From positions 248,001 to 312,000 of the forward strand of contig NZ_CP094516.1 of the NCBI RefSeq assembly GCF_029909975.1: a DNA stretch of 64,000 bases. Direction: 5' to 3'. Below are positions 49,226 through 57,010 of the stretch, in pieces. This DNA is from Bradyrhizobium sp. ISRA430 (GTDB taxonomy: Bacteria; Pseudomonadota; Alphaproteobacteria; Rhizobiales; Xanthobacteraceae). Position numbers and translations under genes: made by a program. The stretch's first letter is position 1. Each line of letters starts with the position of its first letter. The notes beneath the pieces were generated by a model, which was not told where the DNA came from, ran no database searches, and saw nothing but the letters and a program-made list of their open reading frames with translations.

Positions 49226-49338
49226 CCGACGTCGTCAAGGAGTTCTACATCCGCCATTTCCGCATGCTCGTTGAGCAGGCCGTCCTGGCACTCGGCAAGG
49301 CCGAGGTACGCACGATCGTCGACGAGGCCGGGGAATAA
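49222..49338 (+). CDS. Small phage protein, 38 residues
   Basis: From ATG 49222 (ATGA overlap): MTDVVKEFYIRHFRMLVEQA and VLALGKAEVRTIVDE form an amphipathic helix. No membrane segment. Confidence 0.55.
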   Translation: MTDVVKEFYIRHFRMLVEQAVLALGKAEVRTIVDEAGE

Positions 49339-49340
49339 CG

Positions 49341-49466
49341 GTGGCCGAGTTCTGGCTGTTCGTCATCGCCGCGATGTGGGTGTCAGACCATCTGATCCAG
49401 CTATTCGCGGCGCTGATCCTCGCCTCGCTGTGCGGCGGGATCGCAATCGCGGCGGTGACGCAATGA
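49341..49466 (+). CDS. Tiny membrane protein, 41 residues
   Basis: GTG 49341. FWLFVIAAMWVSDHLIQLFA and ALILASLCGGIAIAAV make one long or two short hydrophobic segments. Its stop overlaps the next start by ATGA. Confidence 0.6.
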   Translation: MAEFWLFVIAAMWVSDHLIQLFAALILASLCGGIAIAAVTQ

Positions 49467-49600
49467 ACGGGGCATACGGCGAGGGGATGGTCGCGTTCGA
49501 AATGCTCCAGCAATGGGCAGACGCAGTATGGCCTGTTGCGGTGGGCATTCTGGCATTCATGGCCGGCTATATCGTCGGCGGCATCGTGCAGAGGGGGTAG
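49463..49600 (+). CDS. Tiny single-span membrane protein, 45 residues
   Basis: From ATG 49463: a short polar start and AVWPVAVGILAFMAGYIVGG as transmembrane helix, then IVQRG. ATGA overlap upstream; 2 nt before the next gene. Confidence 0.62.
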   Translation: MNGAYGEGMVAFEMLQQWADAVWPVAVGILAFMAGYIVGGIVQRG

Positions 49601-49602
49601 CT

Positions 49603-49695
49603 ATGGACGGGCAGGGGATGAGCAATCGCGCGGTGTACATCACCATCGCGCTCCAGGTCGTGGTGGTCATCAGCATGGGGATGCTGCTGTCATGA
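49603..49695 (+). CDS. Tiny single-span membrane protein, 30 residues
   Basis: ATG 49603. AVYITIALQVVVVISMGMLL is a transmembrane helix with a short basic/polar N-terminus. Its stop overlaps the LuxR-type gene by ATGA. Confidence 0.6.
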   Translation: MDGQGMSNRAVYITIALQVVVVISMGMLLS

Positions 49696-49913
49696 GCCAG
49701 CTCACACGACGGGAACGGGAAATCTGCGAGAAGCTGTGCCTCGGCTGGACGTCGAAGGAGATAGCCGAGCATTTCGGCCTCAGCCCGCGCACGGTCGAGG
49801 ACCATCGATTCCAGGTCATGACCAAGTACAAGGTCCGGAACGCCGTCGAGCTCGTGCGCGCGGTCTACGGCATCAAGGAGTTTGGGCCGACGGCAATGGA
49901 AGCGGCGCAATGA
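49692..49913 (+). CDS. LuxR-type HTH protein
   Basis: 73 residues. LTRREREICEKLCLGWTSKE, IAEHFGLSPRTVEDHRFQVM and TKYKVRNAVELVRA form a complete GerE/LuxR helix-turn-helix with no other domain. Such stand-alone HTHs in phages are candidate late-gene activators or sigma-like factors. It lies at the end of the replication block, before the late module. Confidence 0.82.
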   Translation: MSQLTRREREICEKLCLGWTSKEIAEHFGLSPRTVEDHRFQVMTKYKVRNAVELVRAVYGIKEFGPTAMEAAQ

Positions 49914-50131
49914 TCCCGCGCAACGCCGAGCCCACCAGCCACCGCCCGGTCTATCAGCGGATAGGCCGCACCGAGCCAGCGCGGACCGCCCAGCGCGACT
50001 TGCCGGAGCAGCCGCTGTCCTACAGCCCGACTGAGGCTGAGCGCGTCTGGCGACTTCTCAGGCAATCTGCCGAAGGATGCAACGCGGCATCCCAGCCCGA
50101 AGTCGACACCACCGGATGGGATGCCGCATGA
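49910..50131 (+). CDS. Small phage protein of unknown function
   Basis: 73 residues, Pro/Arg/Glu-rich and without secondary-structure-rich motifs. ATGA overlaps on both sides. Unknown. Confidence 0.5.
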   Translation: MIPRNAEPTSHRPVYQRIGRTEPARTAQRDLPEQPLSYSPTEAERVWRLLRQSAEGCNAASQPEVDTTGWDAA

Positions 50132-50628
50132 CCGATCAGCCGCTCGCCGTCGTCACAGACCACGAATCCCTCCGCGAGGCGTTCAGGGTCGCAAAGGCCC
50201 TGCGCAACCTCTCCAATGCGTTCTGTGACGATGCCGGGGACTTCGCGGAGGGGCACGTCGACAAGTGCCTCGGACCGACGGCAGCGCGCGGAATCGGCCC
50301 GACCACGTTTGACGAGTTTTGCAAGATGTTCGCAGTCAAGTTCGTGATGGTGCCCGATCTCGAATGCGAGGCAGCTATGCAAGGCGTATGGCAGGGGCGC
50401 GAGAATAGGAATGTTCGGGACAATGCTCACCGGATGAGCAAGGAACTCCTTGCGCGCGCCCAGCCCCTTATTTTCAAGGAAATGTCGCGCCGGGCGGCCG
50501 CGGCTCGCAAAATCAAGATTGCCGCGCCGTTGCGGGCGAAGATTGCGCGCCGGGCTGCTCGTGCTCGGTGGAAGAAGGCGAGAGCGAAGCTGGCTGCGAG
50601 CGACGCCGACACCATGTTCGCCGGCTGA
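50128..50628 (+). CDS. Phage protein with basic C-terminus
   Basis: 166 residues from ATG 50128. The first 100 residues (LREAFRVAKALRNLSNAFCD, FDEFCKMFAVKFVMVPDLEC) appear folded; the last 50 are very Arg/Lys/Ala-rich (RRAAAARKIKIAAPLRAKIA), like a nucleic-acid-binding tail. No family recognised. It ends the rightward early operon and abuts a convergent gene. Confidence 0.6.
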   Translation: MTDQPLAVVTDHESLREAFRVAKALRNLSNAFCDDAGDFAEGHVDKCLGPTAARGIGPTTFDEFCKMFAVKFVMVPDLECEAAMQGVWQGRENRNVRDNAHRMSKELLARAQPLIFKEMSRRAAAARKIKIAAPLRAKIARRAARARWKKARAKLAASDADTMFAG

Positions 50629-50820
50629 TTAGCGCGGCCGCAGTTGCCGCAGTGTGTATTCGTCGAGCTCGACCATGCAGGGGTCGTGAACGGCGCATCT
50701 AGGCGGATCGCGGGGTAGTCGAGATCCCAAGTCGACTACTGCTCGCCACGTCAGTAACTGACTGATGATCAGCAGCCCAAATAGGATCAGAAGCAGATTG
50801 CGGCGCAGGAAGTCTTTCAT
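50629..50820 (-). CDS. Small single-span membrane protein
   Basis: 63 residues from ATG 50820: MKDFLRRNLLLILFGLLIIS then QLLTWRAVVDLG, one helix with a positively charged start, and a short tail with two Cys (RCAVHDPC). Overlaps the zinc ribbon gene by ATGA. Opposite strand to the flanking early and late genes. Confidence 0.62.
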   Translation of the reverse strand: MKDFLRRNLLLILFGLLIISQLLTWRAVVDLGSRLPRDPPRCAVHDPCMVELDEYTLRQLRPR

Positions 50821-51023
50821 CCCGGCACGGTATCTGATTCCCGCGCTTTGGCGCATTCACTGCACTTCAGGTTGACCTGCCGCAGGCGCCTCAGCGTCAT
50901 GTAGACCGTCCCCGTGTGCTCGCAGGCCGGGCATCTCACCTGCCACACCCTCGGCTCGTTCCACTTCCGATGCTGCGCTGCTTTTCGCTCGCGCTGATCC
51001 AGGCTCTTTCGCATTTGCCGCAT
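50817..51023 (-). CDS. Zinc-ribbon protein
   Basis: 68 residues. VRCPACEHTGTVYMT and LKCSECAKARES form a four-Cys zinc ribbon about 26 residues apart. A basic N-terminal helix precedes it. It might bind DNA or RNA polymerase; this is inference. It lies inside the 3' part of an HTH gene in another frame. Confidence 0.68.
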   Translation of the reverse strand: MRQMRKSLDQRERKAAQHRKWNEPRVWQVRCPACEHTGTVYMTLRRLRQVNLKCSECAKARESDTVPG

Positions 51024-51303
51024 TGAAGCGCCTCACCGACTTGAGCAAATCTCGCCGCTGTTGTGCCGCTGTGGGTCGCTTCATCCCGCTGCGGCCGGCG
51101 AGATAAAGCTCCTCTTGTGTGTGCATCTTCGCGATCAGGCGAAGCCTCATCTCACTCAAGTCGATTCCAGCCTCGCGCAGCCACCGGTTCGCCGTCTGCC
51201 GAGGGATCGAGGCGACCAGCATCATCTCGCGCACATTGGCGATCTCGCCCCGCCGAACCCGGGCAATGATGCGATCACGAAGCGGATGACGAGCGGCAAC
51301 CAT
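50857..51303 (-). CDS. HTH-like phage protein whose 3' end overlaps the zinc-ribbon gene
   Basis: 148 residues from ATG 51303. EIANVREMMLVASIPRQTAN, RWLREAGIDLSEMRLR is a helix-turn-helix, followed by HTQEELYLAGRSGMKRPTAA. The first 95 residues are convincing. The last 55 lie in the zinc-ribbon gene and are Glu/Ala/Gly-rich, like a frame without stops. It faces the terminase gene across 243 bp, a good place for a late regulator. Confidence 0.6.
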   Translation of the reverse strand: MVAARHPLRDRIIARVRRGEIANVREMMLVASIPRQTANRWLREAGIDLSEMRLRLIAKMHTQEELYLAGRSGMKRPTAAQQRRDLLKSVRRFNAANAKEPGSARAKSSAASEVERAEGVAGEMPGLRAHGDGLHDAEAPAAGQPEVQ

Positions 51304-51546
51304 GCGTTCCCATATAGAGAACTCTTGGTTTTGGGCCGCAACGGACTGCGATCATTCGCACACCAACGATCGCGCCACCAACAGCCATTGAAATCATTGA
51401 ATAATCAGGCAGTGCGTTGCGCCAACAGCGCCACATCAAGCATCCACATCGCGCGTCCCGCATCGCGCCCGCGCTTATCCTTCCACAGCGAGCTCTGCGA
51501 GCGAGGACCACGACGAAGGCGAATAGCCGAGGACGTACCATCCACC

Positions 51547-52026
51547 ATGTCAGTCCCTGCAACAGTCGAGCAGCAGCCGAGCCACCAAGCCGTTACCGCT
51601 CGCGATCGCTCTGCACGAGGCAAGGTCACCGGTCGTCTGCGCAATGCTCTCACGTTCATGGTCTGGGACGGATTGAAGCGCGACGATGCCGCAACCAAGG
51701 CCGGTCTCAAGCCACACGCCCTCTACGTCGCCCTCCGAAAGCCTCATGTGAAGGCGTTCTATCTCGCTGAGTTGGACGTGTTGCGAACCAGCGAACGAGC
51801 CCGAAATATTCTCGCGCTGACCGAGGTTCGCGACCAAACAGACAACAAAATGGCCCGCGTGGCCGCTGTGAAGGCGCTCGAGCAGCTATCCGACGACGAT
51901 AATGCAAGCGGATCAACGGCTTCGCACTCGCCAGGCGTGGTGATCCAGATCCTTGCTGCACCTGCGCGCCCCATGCCGGCGGTGCATATCGAGGCCTCGC
52001 ATAATCACATCACAGAAAACGAATGA
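51547..52026 (+). CDS. Putative small terminase subunit
   Basis: 159 residues from ATG 51547. RLRNALTFMVWDGLKRDDAA, TKAGLKPHALYVALRKPHVK is a helix-turn-helix typical of DNA-recognising small terminase proteins, and RNILALTEVRDQTDNKMARV and VAAVKALEQLSDDDN form the oligomerisation helices. It precedes the late module and the large terminase, as expected. The upstream 243-bp region is divergent with the HTH gene. The exact function rests mainly on position. Confidence 0.65.
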   Translation: MSVPATVEQQPSHQAVTARDRSARGKVTGRLRNALTFMVWDGLKRDDAATKAGLKPHALYVALRKPHVKAFYLAELDVLRTSERARNILALTEVRDQTDNKMARVAAVKALEQLSDDDNASGSTASHSPGVVIQILAAPARPMPAVHIEASHNHITENE

Positions 52027-52246
52027 GCAATATCAATGACTTACCATTCGCATAGCACGCATTATGGAACATCTCTGTGTGATGAGGGCTGGAGGGGTGC
52101 TCGAATTCAGGACCCGCCTGGACGGCCACCCGGGGGGAAAATCGGCGACCGAACTCGAACGCTGGTGCACCGCTCACACACTTTCCCGCCAAATCATCGG
52201 GACGTCCATCTGAATTTTTTGGGCCGAAATTTTTCGGAGGTGAGCT

Positions 52247-52558
52247 GTGTTGACCGTGTTTGAGCGGATCCCGGAGCTGTTTGTGAAGCACTACGACGGG
52301 TCGTTTCAGGTTTGGGCGCGAGAGTTTGCGCGTCGGGGGCGGCGGTGTGCGATTCCGTTTGACCGGCCGCCCGGGTCGCCGCCGCCGGTGCTGGGGGCTG
52401 ATGGGATGCCTGCGGTGCTTCTGGGAGCGTGGTTGGAGGCTGAGGTTGATCTGAGCGTTCCGGCTCGGCCGCGGGTTGTGATCCGGCCTGCGGATGATGC
52501 GGCGGAGGCGGCGATTGAGCGGCACACGCGCGAGATGGCGGTGCATTGGGCTTCATGA
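52247..52558 (+). CDS. Late-module protein of unknown function
   Basis: 103 residues from GTG 52247, with GGAGGTGAG in front, a strong ribosome site. [40 protein letters not shown] then a Pro-rich loop and [19 protein letters not shown]. No domain recognised. It is the first gene of the packaging cluster after a 220-bp gap. Confidence 0.6.
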   Translation: MLTVFERIPELFVKHYDGSFQVWAREFARRGRRCAIPFDRPPGSPPPVLGADGMPAVLLGAWLEAEVDLSVPARPRVVIRPADDAAEAAIERHTREMAVHWAS

Positions 52559-52568
52559 GGAGGGTGAC

Positions 52569-52700
52569 ATGCCGTTGAAGAAGGGTTCGAGCCGGAAGGT
52601 GATCTCGCAGAACATCCGGACGGAGATCAAGGCGGGTCGGCCGCGGAAGCAGGCGATCGCGATTGCGATGCGGAAAGCGGGCAAGGCGCGCAAGAAGTGA
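52569..52700 (+). CDS. Small basic phage protein
   Basis: 43 residues from ATG 52569. [40 protein letters not shown] is strongly basic and resembles a small protein common in phage packaging clusters. It may bind DNA. Its stop overlaps the next GTG (GTGA). Confidence 0.65.
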   Translation: MPLKKGSSRKVISQNIRTEIKAGRPRKQAIAIAMRKAGKARKK

Positions 52701-52939
52701 GCAACGTTGTCGGGCTGCGAGGCGGTGAAATCCGGGCGCCGGGCGAGCCTGATCCGCTTGTCGTTGAGGGGCTGGAGGAATTGCTTGAAGCGGCGCGGTC
52801 AGGCGAGATCAAGGGGATCGCGGTGGCGTCGCTGCACCATGACGGGGCGGTGAGCGGGCGCCGGCACGGATACCAGAATTACACGCTGATCGGGATCATG
52901 ACGCGCATGATCAACGACATCTCTTCGGCGATAGGCTGA
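52697..52939 (+). CDS. Phage protein of unknown function
   Basis: 80 residues from GTG 52697. [40 protein letters not shown] is a small alpha/beta domain seen in other phages near terminase. Its stop overlaps the large terminase start (TGATG). Confidence 0.6.
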   Translation: MSNVVGLRGGEIRAPGEPDPLVVEGLEELLEAARSGEIKGIAVASLHHDGAVSGRRHGYQNYTLIGIMTRMINDISSAIG

Positions 52940-54429
52940 TGCCGATCTTCAAATTCCACGAGGGGACGAAGAACGCGGCATTTGTGGCGTCGAACAATGA
53001 TTTCGACGTCATTGAGGGGCCGCTGGGTAGCGGGAAGACGGTGGCGGCGTGCGCGCGGATCATGCGGCACGCGATGGAGCAGGTGAAGTCGCCGATCGAC
53101 GGGTTGCGGAAGACGCGATGGGCGGTGGTGCGCAACACGCATCCGGACCTGAAGCGCACCACGATCAGGACGTGGCTGGACTGTTTCCCCGAGAACCTGC
53201 ACGGCCGGTTCAATTGGGGTCAGGCGCTGGTGCACAAGATCGCGTTTGGCGATGTGCGCTGCGAAGTGGACTTCATGGCGCTGGACCGCGAGGAGGACGT
53301 GCGGCGCCTGCGGTCGGGTGAGTACACCGGGATTTACTTCAACGAGCTCCAGTACATCATCAAGACGCTGGTCGACGAGGCGACGTCGCGCTTGCGCTAT
53401 CCGAAGCAGGAGGATGGCGGGCCGACCTGGCGCGGCGTGATCGCGGACATGAACGCGCCGGATGAGGATCACTGGACGGCGAAGATCACGGGCCGGGTTG
53501 AGGTGCCGTCTGGGCTGATGCCGGACGAGCGGAAGGAATACGAGTGGCCGGAGGGCTGGGGCTATTTCCTGCAGCCGCCGGCGCTGCTCGAGCACATGGA
53601 CGAGCGCGGGCATGTGACGGGGTATTCGGTCAATCCGGCGGCTGAGAACCTCGAGAACCTGCCGGCGGACTACTACCAGAAGCAGATCCGGGGCAAGCGG
53701 AAGGACTGGATCGACTCGCGGCTGATGGTGCGGGTGGTGCTGGTGGTCGAGGGCTCGCCGGTGTGGCCGATGTTCCGGCGCGAGACGCATGTCGCGGCTG
53801 CCGTGGTCGACCCGGTGGATGGCGCCGAGGTTGTGGTCAGCCTCGATTTCGGCCGCTCGCCGGCGGCGACGTTCATCCAGCCTGTGAACAACCGCATCCT
53901 GATCCCGGACGAACTGATCGGCGAGAACGAGGGCGCGGTGACATTTGCGCCCAAGGTCAAGCGGCTGCTCGCCAAGAAATACCCGAACAGCAAATTCCGC
54001 CTCTACGGCGACCCGAAGGGCGCGGACAAGACGCAGACGGACGAGCGCTCGGCCTTCGATGTGTTCGAGGCGGTGCTTGGCGTGCGGCCGATGGCGCCGC
54101 CTGGCCTGAAGCAGAATTCGATCGCGATGCGGGTGGACACGGTCGCGCATGCGCTGAATGAGATGTACGACGGTTCGCCGCGGGTGCGGATATCGCCGAG
54201 CTGCCGGACGCTGATTGTCGGCATGGCGGGCCGGTACTTCAACGAGCGCGATGAGACCGGCGAGCTCAAGCCGTGCAAGAACCGCTTCTCGCATGTCTGC
54301 GACGCGCTGCAATACGGCATGATCGGCCTCGGGGAGGGGCGGCGCATGGTCGGCAAGCCGCCGATCGGTGACATCAAGCCGGTGCAGGTCTGGAATCGCC
54401 GCAAGACAATGCGCCGGGTGATGGCATGA
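52939..54429 (+). CDS. Terminase large subunit
   Basis: 496 residues. IEGPLGSGKTVAA holds Walker A (27-34), and GIYFNELQYI the Walker B/Glu (Glu137). The second half has the RNase H-like nuclease site: VVVSLDFGRSPAAT (Asp304), RLYGDPKGADKTQTDERSAF and SHVCDALQYG. It cuts concatemers and drives DNA into the procapsid. Full length, with the gene order small terminase-large terminase-portal typical of podoviruses. Confidence 0.93.
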   Translation: MPIFKFHEGTKNAAFVASNNDFDVIEGPLGSGKTVAACARIMRHAMEQVKSPIDGLRKTRWAVVRNTHPDLKRTTIRTWLDCFPENLHGRFNWGQALVHKIAFGDVRCEVDFMALDREEDVRRLRSGEYTGIYFNELQYIIKTLVDEATSRLRYPKQEDGGPTWRGVIADMNAPDEDHWTAKITGRVEVPSGLMPDERKEYEWPEGWGYFLQPPALLEHMDERGHVTGYSVNPAAENLENLPADYYQKQIRGKRKDWIDSRLMVRVVLVVEGSPVWPMFRRETHVAAAVVDPVDGAEVVVSLDFGRSPAATFIQPVNNRILIPDELIGENEGAVTFAPKVKRLLAKKYPNSKFRLYGDPKGADKTQTDERSAFDVFEAVLGVRPMAPPGLKQNSIAMRVDTVAHALNEMYDGSPRVRISPSCRTLIVGMAGRYFNERDETGELKPCKNRFSHVCDALQYGMIGLGEGRRMVGKPPIGDIKPVQVWNRRKTMRRVMA

Positions 54430-54938
54430 GGGAGGCCGCCGACATCGCAGCCGAGCCCGCGAGCTGGCATGTGGTGTTTCATCGCAAGGCCGAGAACTGG
54501 TTCTTCGCGCTGATTGCGCTCGGCGAGTTCAAGCACGTCTCGGCCTTCGCCTGGGTGCCGGAGCTGTCGATCTGGCTATTCTACGACGTCGGCTTCCGGC
54601 GCACGCGGCTGTACGCCATGCCTGACGGGAAGGCCGCGCAGGACCTGATCGGGGCGCTGGCGCGCGGCAATTGCATCGTGACGGCAAACGTGCGCACCGA
54701 CGGATTGCCGTGGATGCGGGCCGGCCTGCTCTGCACCACCGCGATCAAGCACCTCGTCGGAGCCCGCACGGGTGCGTTGCGGCCATCGGCCCTGTATCGC
54801 CATCTCGTCGCGTCAGGTGGAACAGTGCGCGATGCAGGCCGAAGCTCCGAAAATCGAGACCGACCCGAACCTTGCGGCCGAGCAAGCGGCGGCGCAGCGC
54901 TCGTTGATCGCTGGCCTGCAGACGCAAACGCAGATTGA
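54426..54938 (+). CDS. Late-module protein of unknown function
   Basis: 170 residues. The first 120 appear folded (WHVVFHRKAENWFFALIALG, WVPELSIWLFYDVGFRRTRL, GNCIVTANVRTDGLPWMRAG). From about residue 136 the DNA is shared with the next gene in another frame and the sequence becomes Arg/Asp/Gly-rich. The gene probably ends naturally in the overlap. Role unknown. Confidence 0.55.
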   Translation: MREAADIAAEPASWHVVFHRKAENWFFALIALGEFKHVSAFAWVPELSIWLFYDVGFRRTRLYAMPDGKAAQDLIGALARGNCIVTANVRTDGLPWMRAGLLCTTAIKHLVGARTGALRPSALYRHLVASGGTVRDAGRSSENRDRPEPCGRASGGAALVDRWPADANAD

Positions 54939-55035
54939 TACCGCGAACATCATGGCGCGTTACGGCACGCGCCTCGCGCTTGCCAATTCCGGCGGCGCCG
55001 CGATGGCGGCCGCTCCCCTGGCGAAGGGGGCCTGA
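54832..55035 (+). CDS. Small late-module protein
   Basis: 67 residues from ATG 54832. MQAEAPKIETDPNLAAEQAA, AQRSLIAGLQTQTQIDTANI is a helical protein with a Gly/Ala end. It overlaps the previous gene by 107 nt and its stop overlaps the portal start (TGATG). Similar small helical proteins sit before portal genes in podoviruses. Confidence 0.55.
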   Translation: MQAEAPKIETDPNLAAEQAAAQRSLIAGLQTQTQIDTANIMARYGTRLALANSGGAAMAAAPLAKGA

Positions 55036-56615
55036 TGGCGGAAGAGCAGAATCCTCTTGAGCGTCAGGCTGTACAGCGGCTCGCCGCGGCGCGCGCCTGG
55101 AAGTCCTACTGGGAGCTCGACTTCAAGGAAGCCTATTTCTTCGCCGCGCCGCATCGCCAGCGCACCATCTCCTCGATGACCGAACCGGCGCAGCAGCGCT
55201 TGCTCGACGCGCCCGAACTCAACACCGACGAAGCGTTCATCCTGTGCGGCGATTTCATCACCGAGATCGTCAACGCCTTCATGCCGGAAGCCAAGCCGTG
55301 GTGCGAGCGCGGGCCTGGCATGGATCTTCCGAAGGACGTCTGGAAGCAGGTCGAGAAGGCAGTTCGCGAGGGCGATCAGGCGATCTTCGGCGCGATGAAA
55401 GCCTCGAACCTTTATTCAGAGGTTGCGAAGGCATTCAATCCGGACCTTGCGATCGGCACTGTCGGCATGTGGATTGACCGGCCGCATCCGGCCTTTCCGA
55501 TCGTCAATTCCGCGATCCCGCTGCGCGAGCTCGAGATCAACATCGGGCCCTATGGCGACATCGACGACCGCTTCGCTGTCCGCTACACGCGCAATGCCTA
55601 TGTGCGCGAGCTCGTCGGCGAGGAAATCTGGGGCAAGATCGACGAGAAGTTCAAGAAGGCGATCGAGGCCAAGCCGACCGTCCGCACGCAAGTCATCTGG
55701 GGTTTCTGGCGCAAGTGGCAGGAGCACAGCGACGAGTGCTGGCAACATGTCGTGCTAGTCGGCAGCACGCTCGTTCATGACGTCGAGATCAAGGGCGAGG
55801 GTTGCTGCCCGCTGTGGGTCGGGCGCTTCAATCCGTCGCCGGACTGGCCGTGGGGCTTGGGCCCGCTGATCCAGGGCCTGCCGACGCTTCGCCAGATCGA
55901 CGAGATGGAGATGGCGCTGCAGGATCACTTCGACCTGTCGCTGCGCCCGCCGACCACCTTTCCGAGCGAGAGCTTTACGAACGTCGAGCAGGGGCTCGAA
56001 CCCGGCTTCGCCTACCCGATCCAGCCCGGGCACGAAGGCGCCGTCAAGAAAATCTACGACGTGCCGCCGGCGCAGGAAGGCGTCTACACCTACCAGGACA
56101 AGCTGCAAAAGCTGCGCAAGCTGTTCTATGTCGACATGCCCGAGCAGACCGGCGACACGCCGCCGACGCTCGGCCAGTGGCTTGACGAAATGGCACGCGC
56201 GCAGCGTCGCATCGGCACGCCCGGCATGCCGTTCTGGCGTGACCTGTCGAACATCTTCCTGCGCTACAAATACCTCTTGGAGAAGGCCGGCGCGATCAAG
56301 CCGATCAAGGTCAATGGCACTGCGGTCGCGCTGATGCCGCGCAACCCGGCGCAGGCCGCGGCGGAGCAGCAGGAGCTCGCGGAAGCCGCGCGCACCGCGC
56401 AAATCCTCGGCGCAATGTTCCCCGAAGAGTTCAAGATGAACGTCGACGGCCGCAAGACCATCGAGGAATGGATCAAGAAATCGCGCACATCCGGCCTGCT
56501 TCAACTGCGGGGCAAGGAGGATATCGCGAATGCCGTCGACCAGATGGCGAAACTCGTCGGCGGCCGCCACACCGCAGGCGTCGATGAATCCGCTACGCCG
56601 GGACCGACTGCATGA
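55035..56615 (+). CDS. Portal (head-tail connector) protein
   Basis: 526 residues, size and order typical of podovirus portals. RAWKSYWELDFKEAYFFAAP, NIGPYGDIDDRFAVRYTRNA, PSPDWPWGLGPLIQGLPTLR then QIDEMEMALQDHFDLSLRPP and YVDMPEQTGDTPPTLGQWLD match the head-to-tail connecting protein family. It forms the dodecameric DNA channel at one capsid vertex. The C-terminal 80 residues are helical. Strong by position between terminase and scaffold. Confidence 0.85.
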   Translation: MAEEQNPLERQAVQRLAAARAWKSYWELDFKEAYFFAAPHRQRTISSMTEPAQQRLLDAPELNTDEAFILCGDFITEIVNAFMPEAKPWCERGPGMDLPKDVWKQVEKAVREGDQAIFGAMKASNLYSEVAKAFNPDLAIGTVGMWIDRPHPAFPIVNSAIPLRELEINIGPYGDIDDRFAVRYTRNAYVRELVGEEIWGKIDEKFKKAIEAKPTVRTQVIWGFWRKWQEHSDECWQHVVLVGSTLVHDVEIKGEGCCPLWVGRFNPSPDWPWGLGPLIQGLPTLRQIDEMEMALQDHFDLSLRPPTTFPSESFTNVEQGLEPGFAYPIQPGHEGAVKKIYDVPPAQEGVYTYQDKLQKLRKLFYVDMPEQTGDTPPTLGQWLDEMARAQRRIGTPGMPFWRDLSNIFLRYKYLLEKAGAIKPIKVNGTAVALMPRNPAQAAAEQQELAEAARTAQILGAMFPEEFKMNVDGRKTIEEWIKKSRTSGLLQLRGKEDIANAVDQMAKLVGGRHTAGVDESATPGPTA

Positions 56616-57010
56616 CGCCCGAACATCCGATCACCGATTCCCAGTTGAAGGCCGCGATCGACCGCCTCGCGCGCACCGAGGACGGCCGCACGCTCTACCT
56701 GTTTTTGCAGCGCCGTCTGCTCGCTTTGCCGACGGTCGAGAAATCCAGTGCGTTGCGGCTCGACCTTGGGGAACGCAGGTTCGCCGCCAAGTTGATGGCC
56801 CTCATGTCAAAGGGAATTGCGGAAAGTGGCGGGCGAACCAGTAGCGACACCTCAAGCAGCGGCGGCACCCGAGCCGGTGACCAGCCCATTGTCTTCGCCG
56901 TCGCCGGCCCCCGCCGCGTCGACGCCGGCCGCGGAGCCCGCCGCCGCATCACCTCAGACACCTTCGTCGCCGGATACGACGACCCCGCCCGCGACGCCGG
57001 CGAAGGCTGA
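56612..57010 (+). CDS. Small late-module protein, 3' part overlaps the scaffold gene
   Basis: 132 residues. The first 73 (MTPEHPITDSQLKAAIDRLA, RTEDGRTLYLFLQRRLLALP, RRFAAKLMALMSKGIAESGG) are convincing. After about codon 72 the DNA also codes for the scaffold N-terminus in another frame and this frame is Arg/Gly/Asp-rich. Unknown role. Confidence 0.5.
   Translation: MTPEHPITDSQLKAAIDRLARTEDGRTLYLFLQRRLLALPTVEKSSALRLDLGERRFAAKLMALMSKGIAESGGRTSSDTSSSGGTRAGDQPIVFAVAGPRRVDAGRGARRRITSDTFVAGYDDPARDAGEG

Noticed and set aside
52064..52213. 49-codon open frame between the small terminase and the next late gene
   Set aside because: No ribosome site, no hydrophobic or domain-like pattern, and several competing frames in the same GC-rich spacer.
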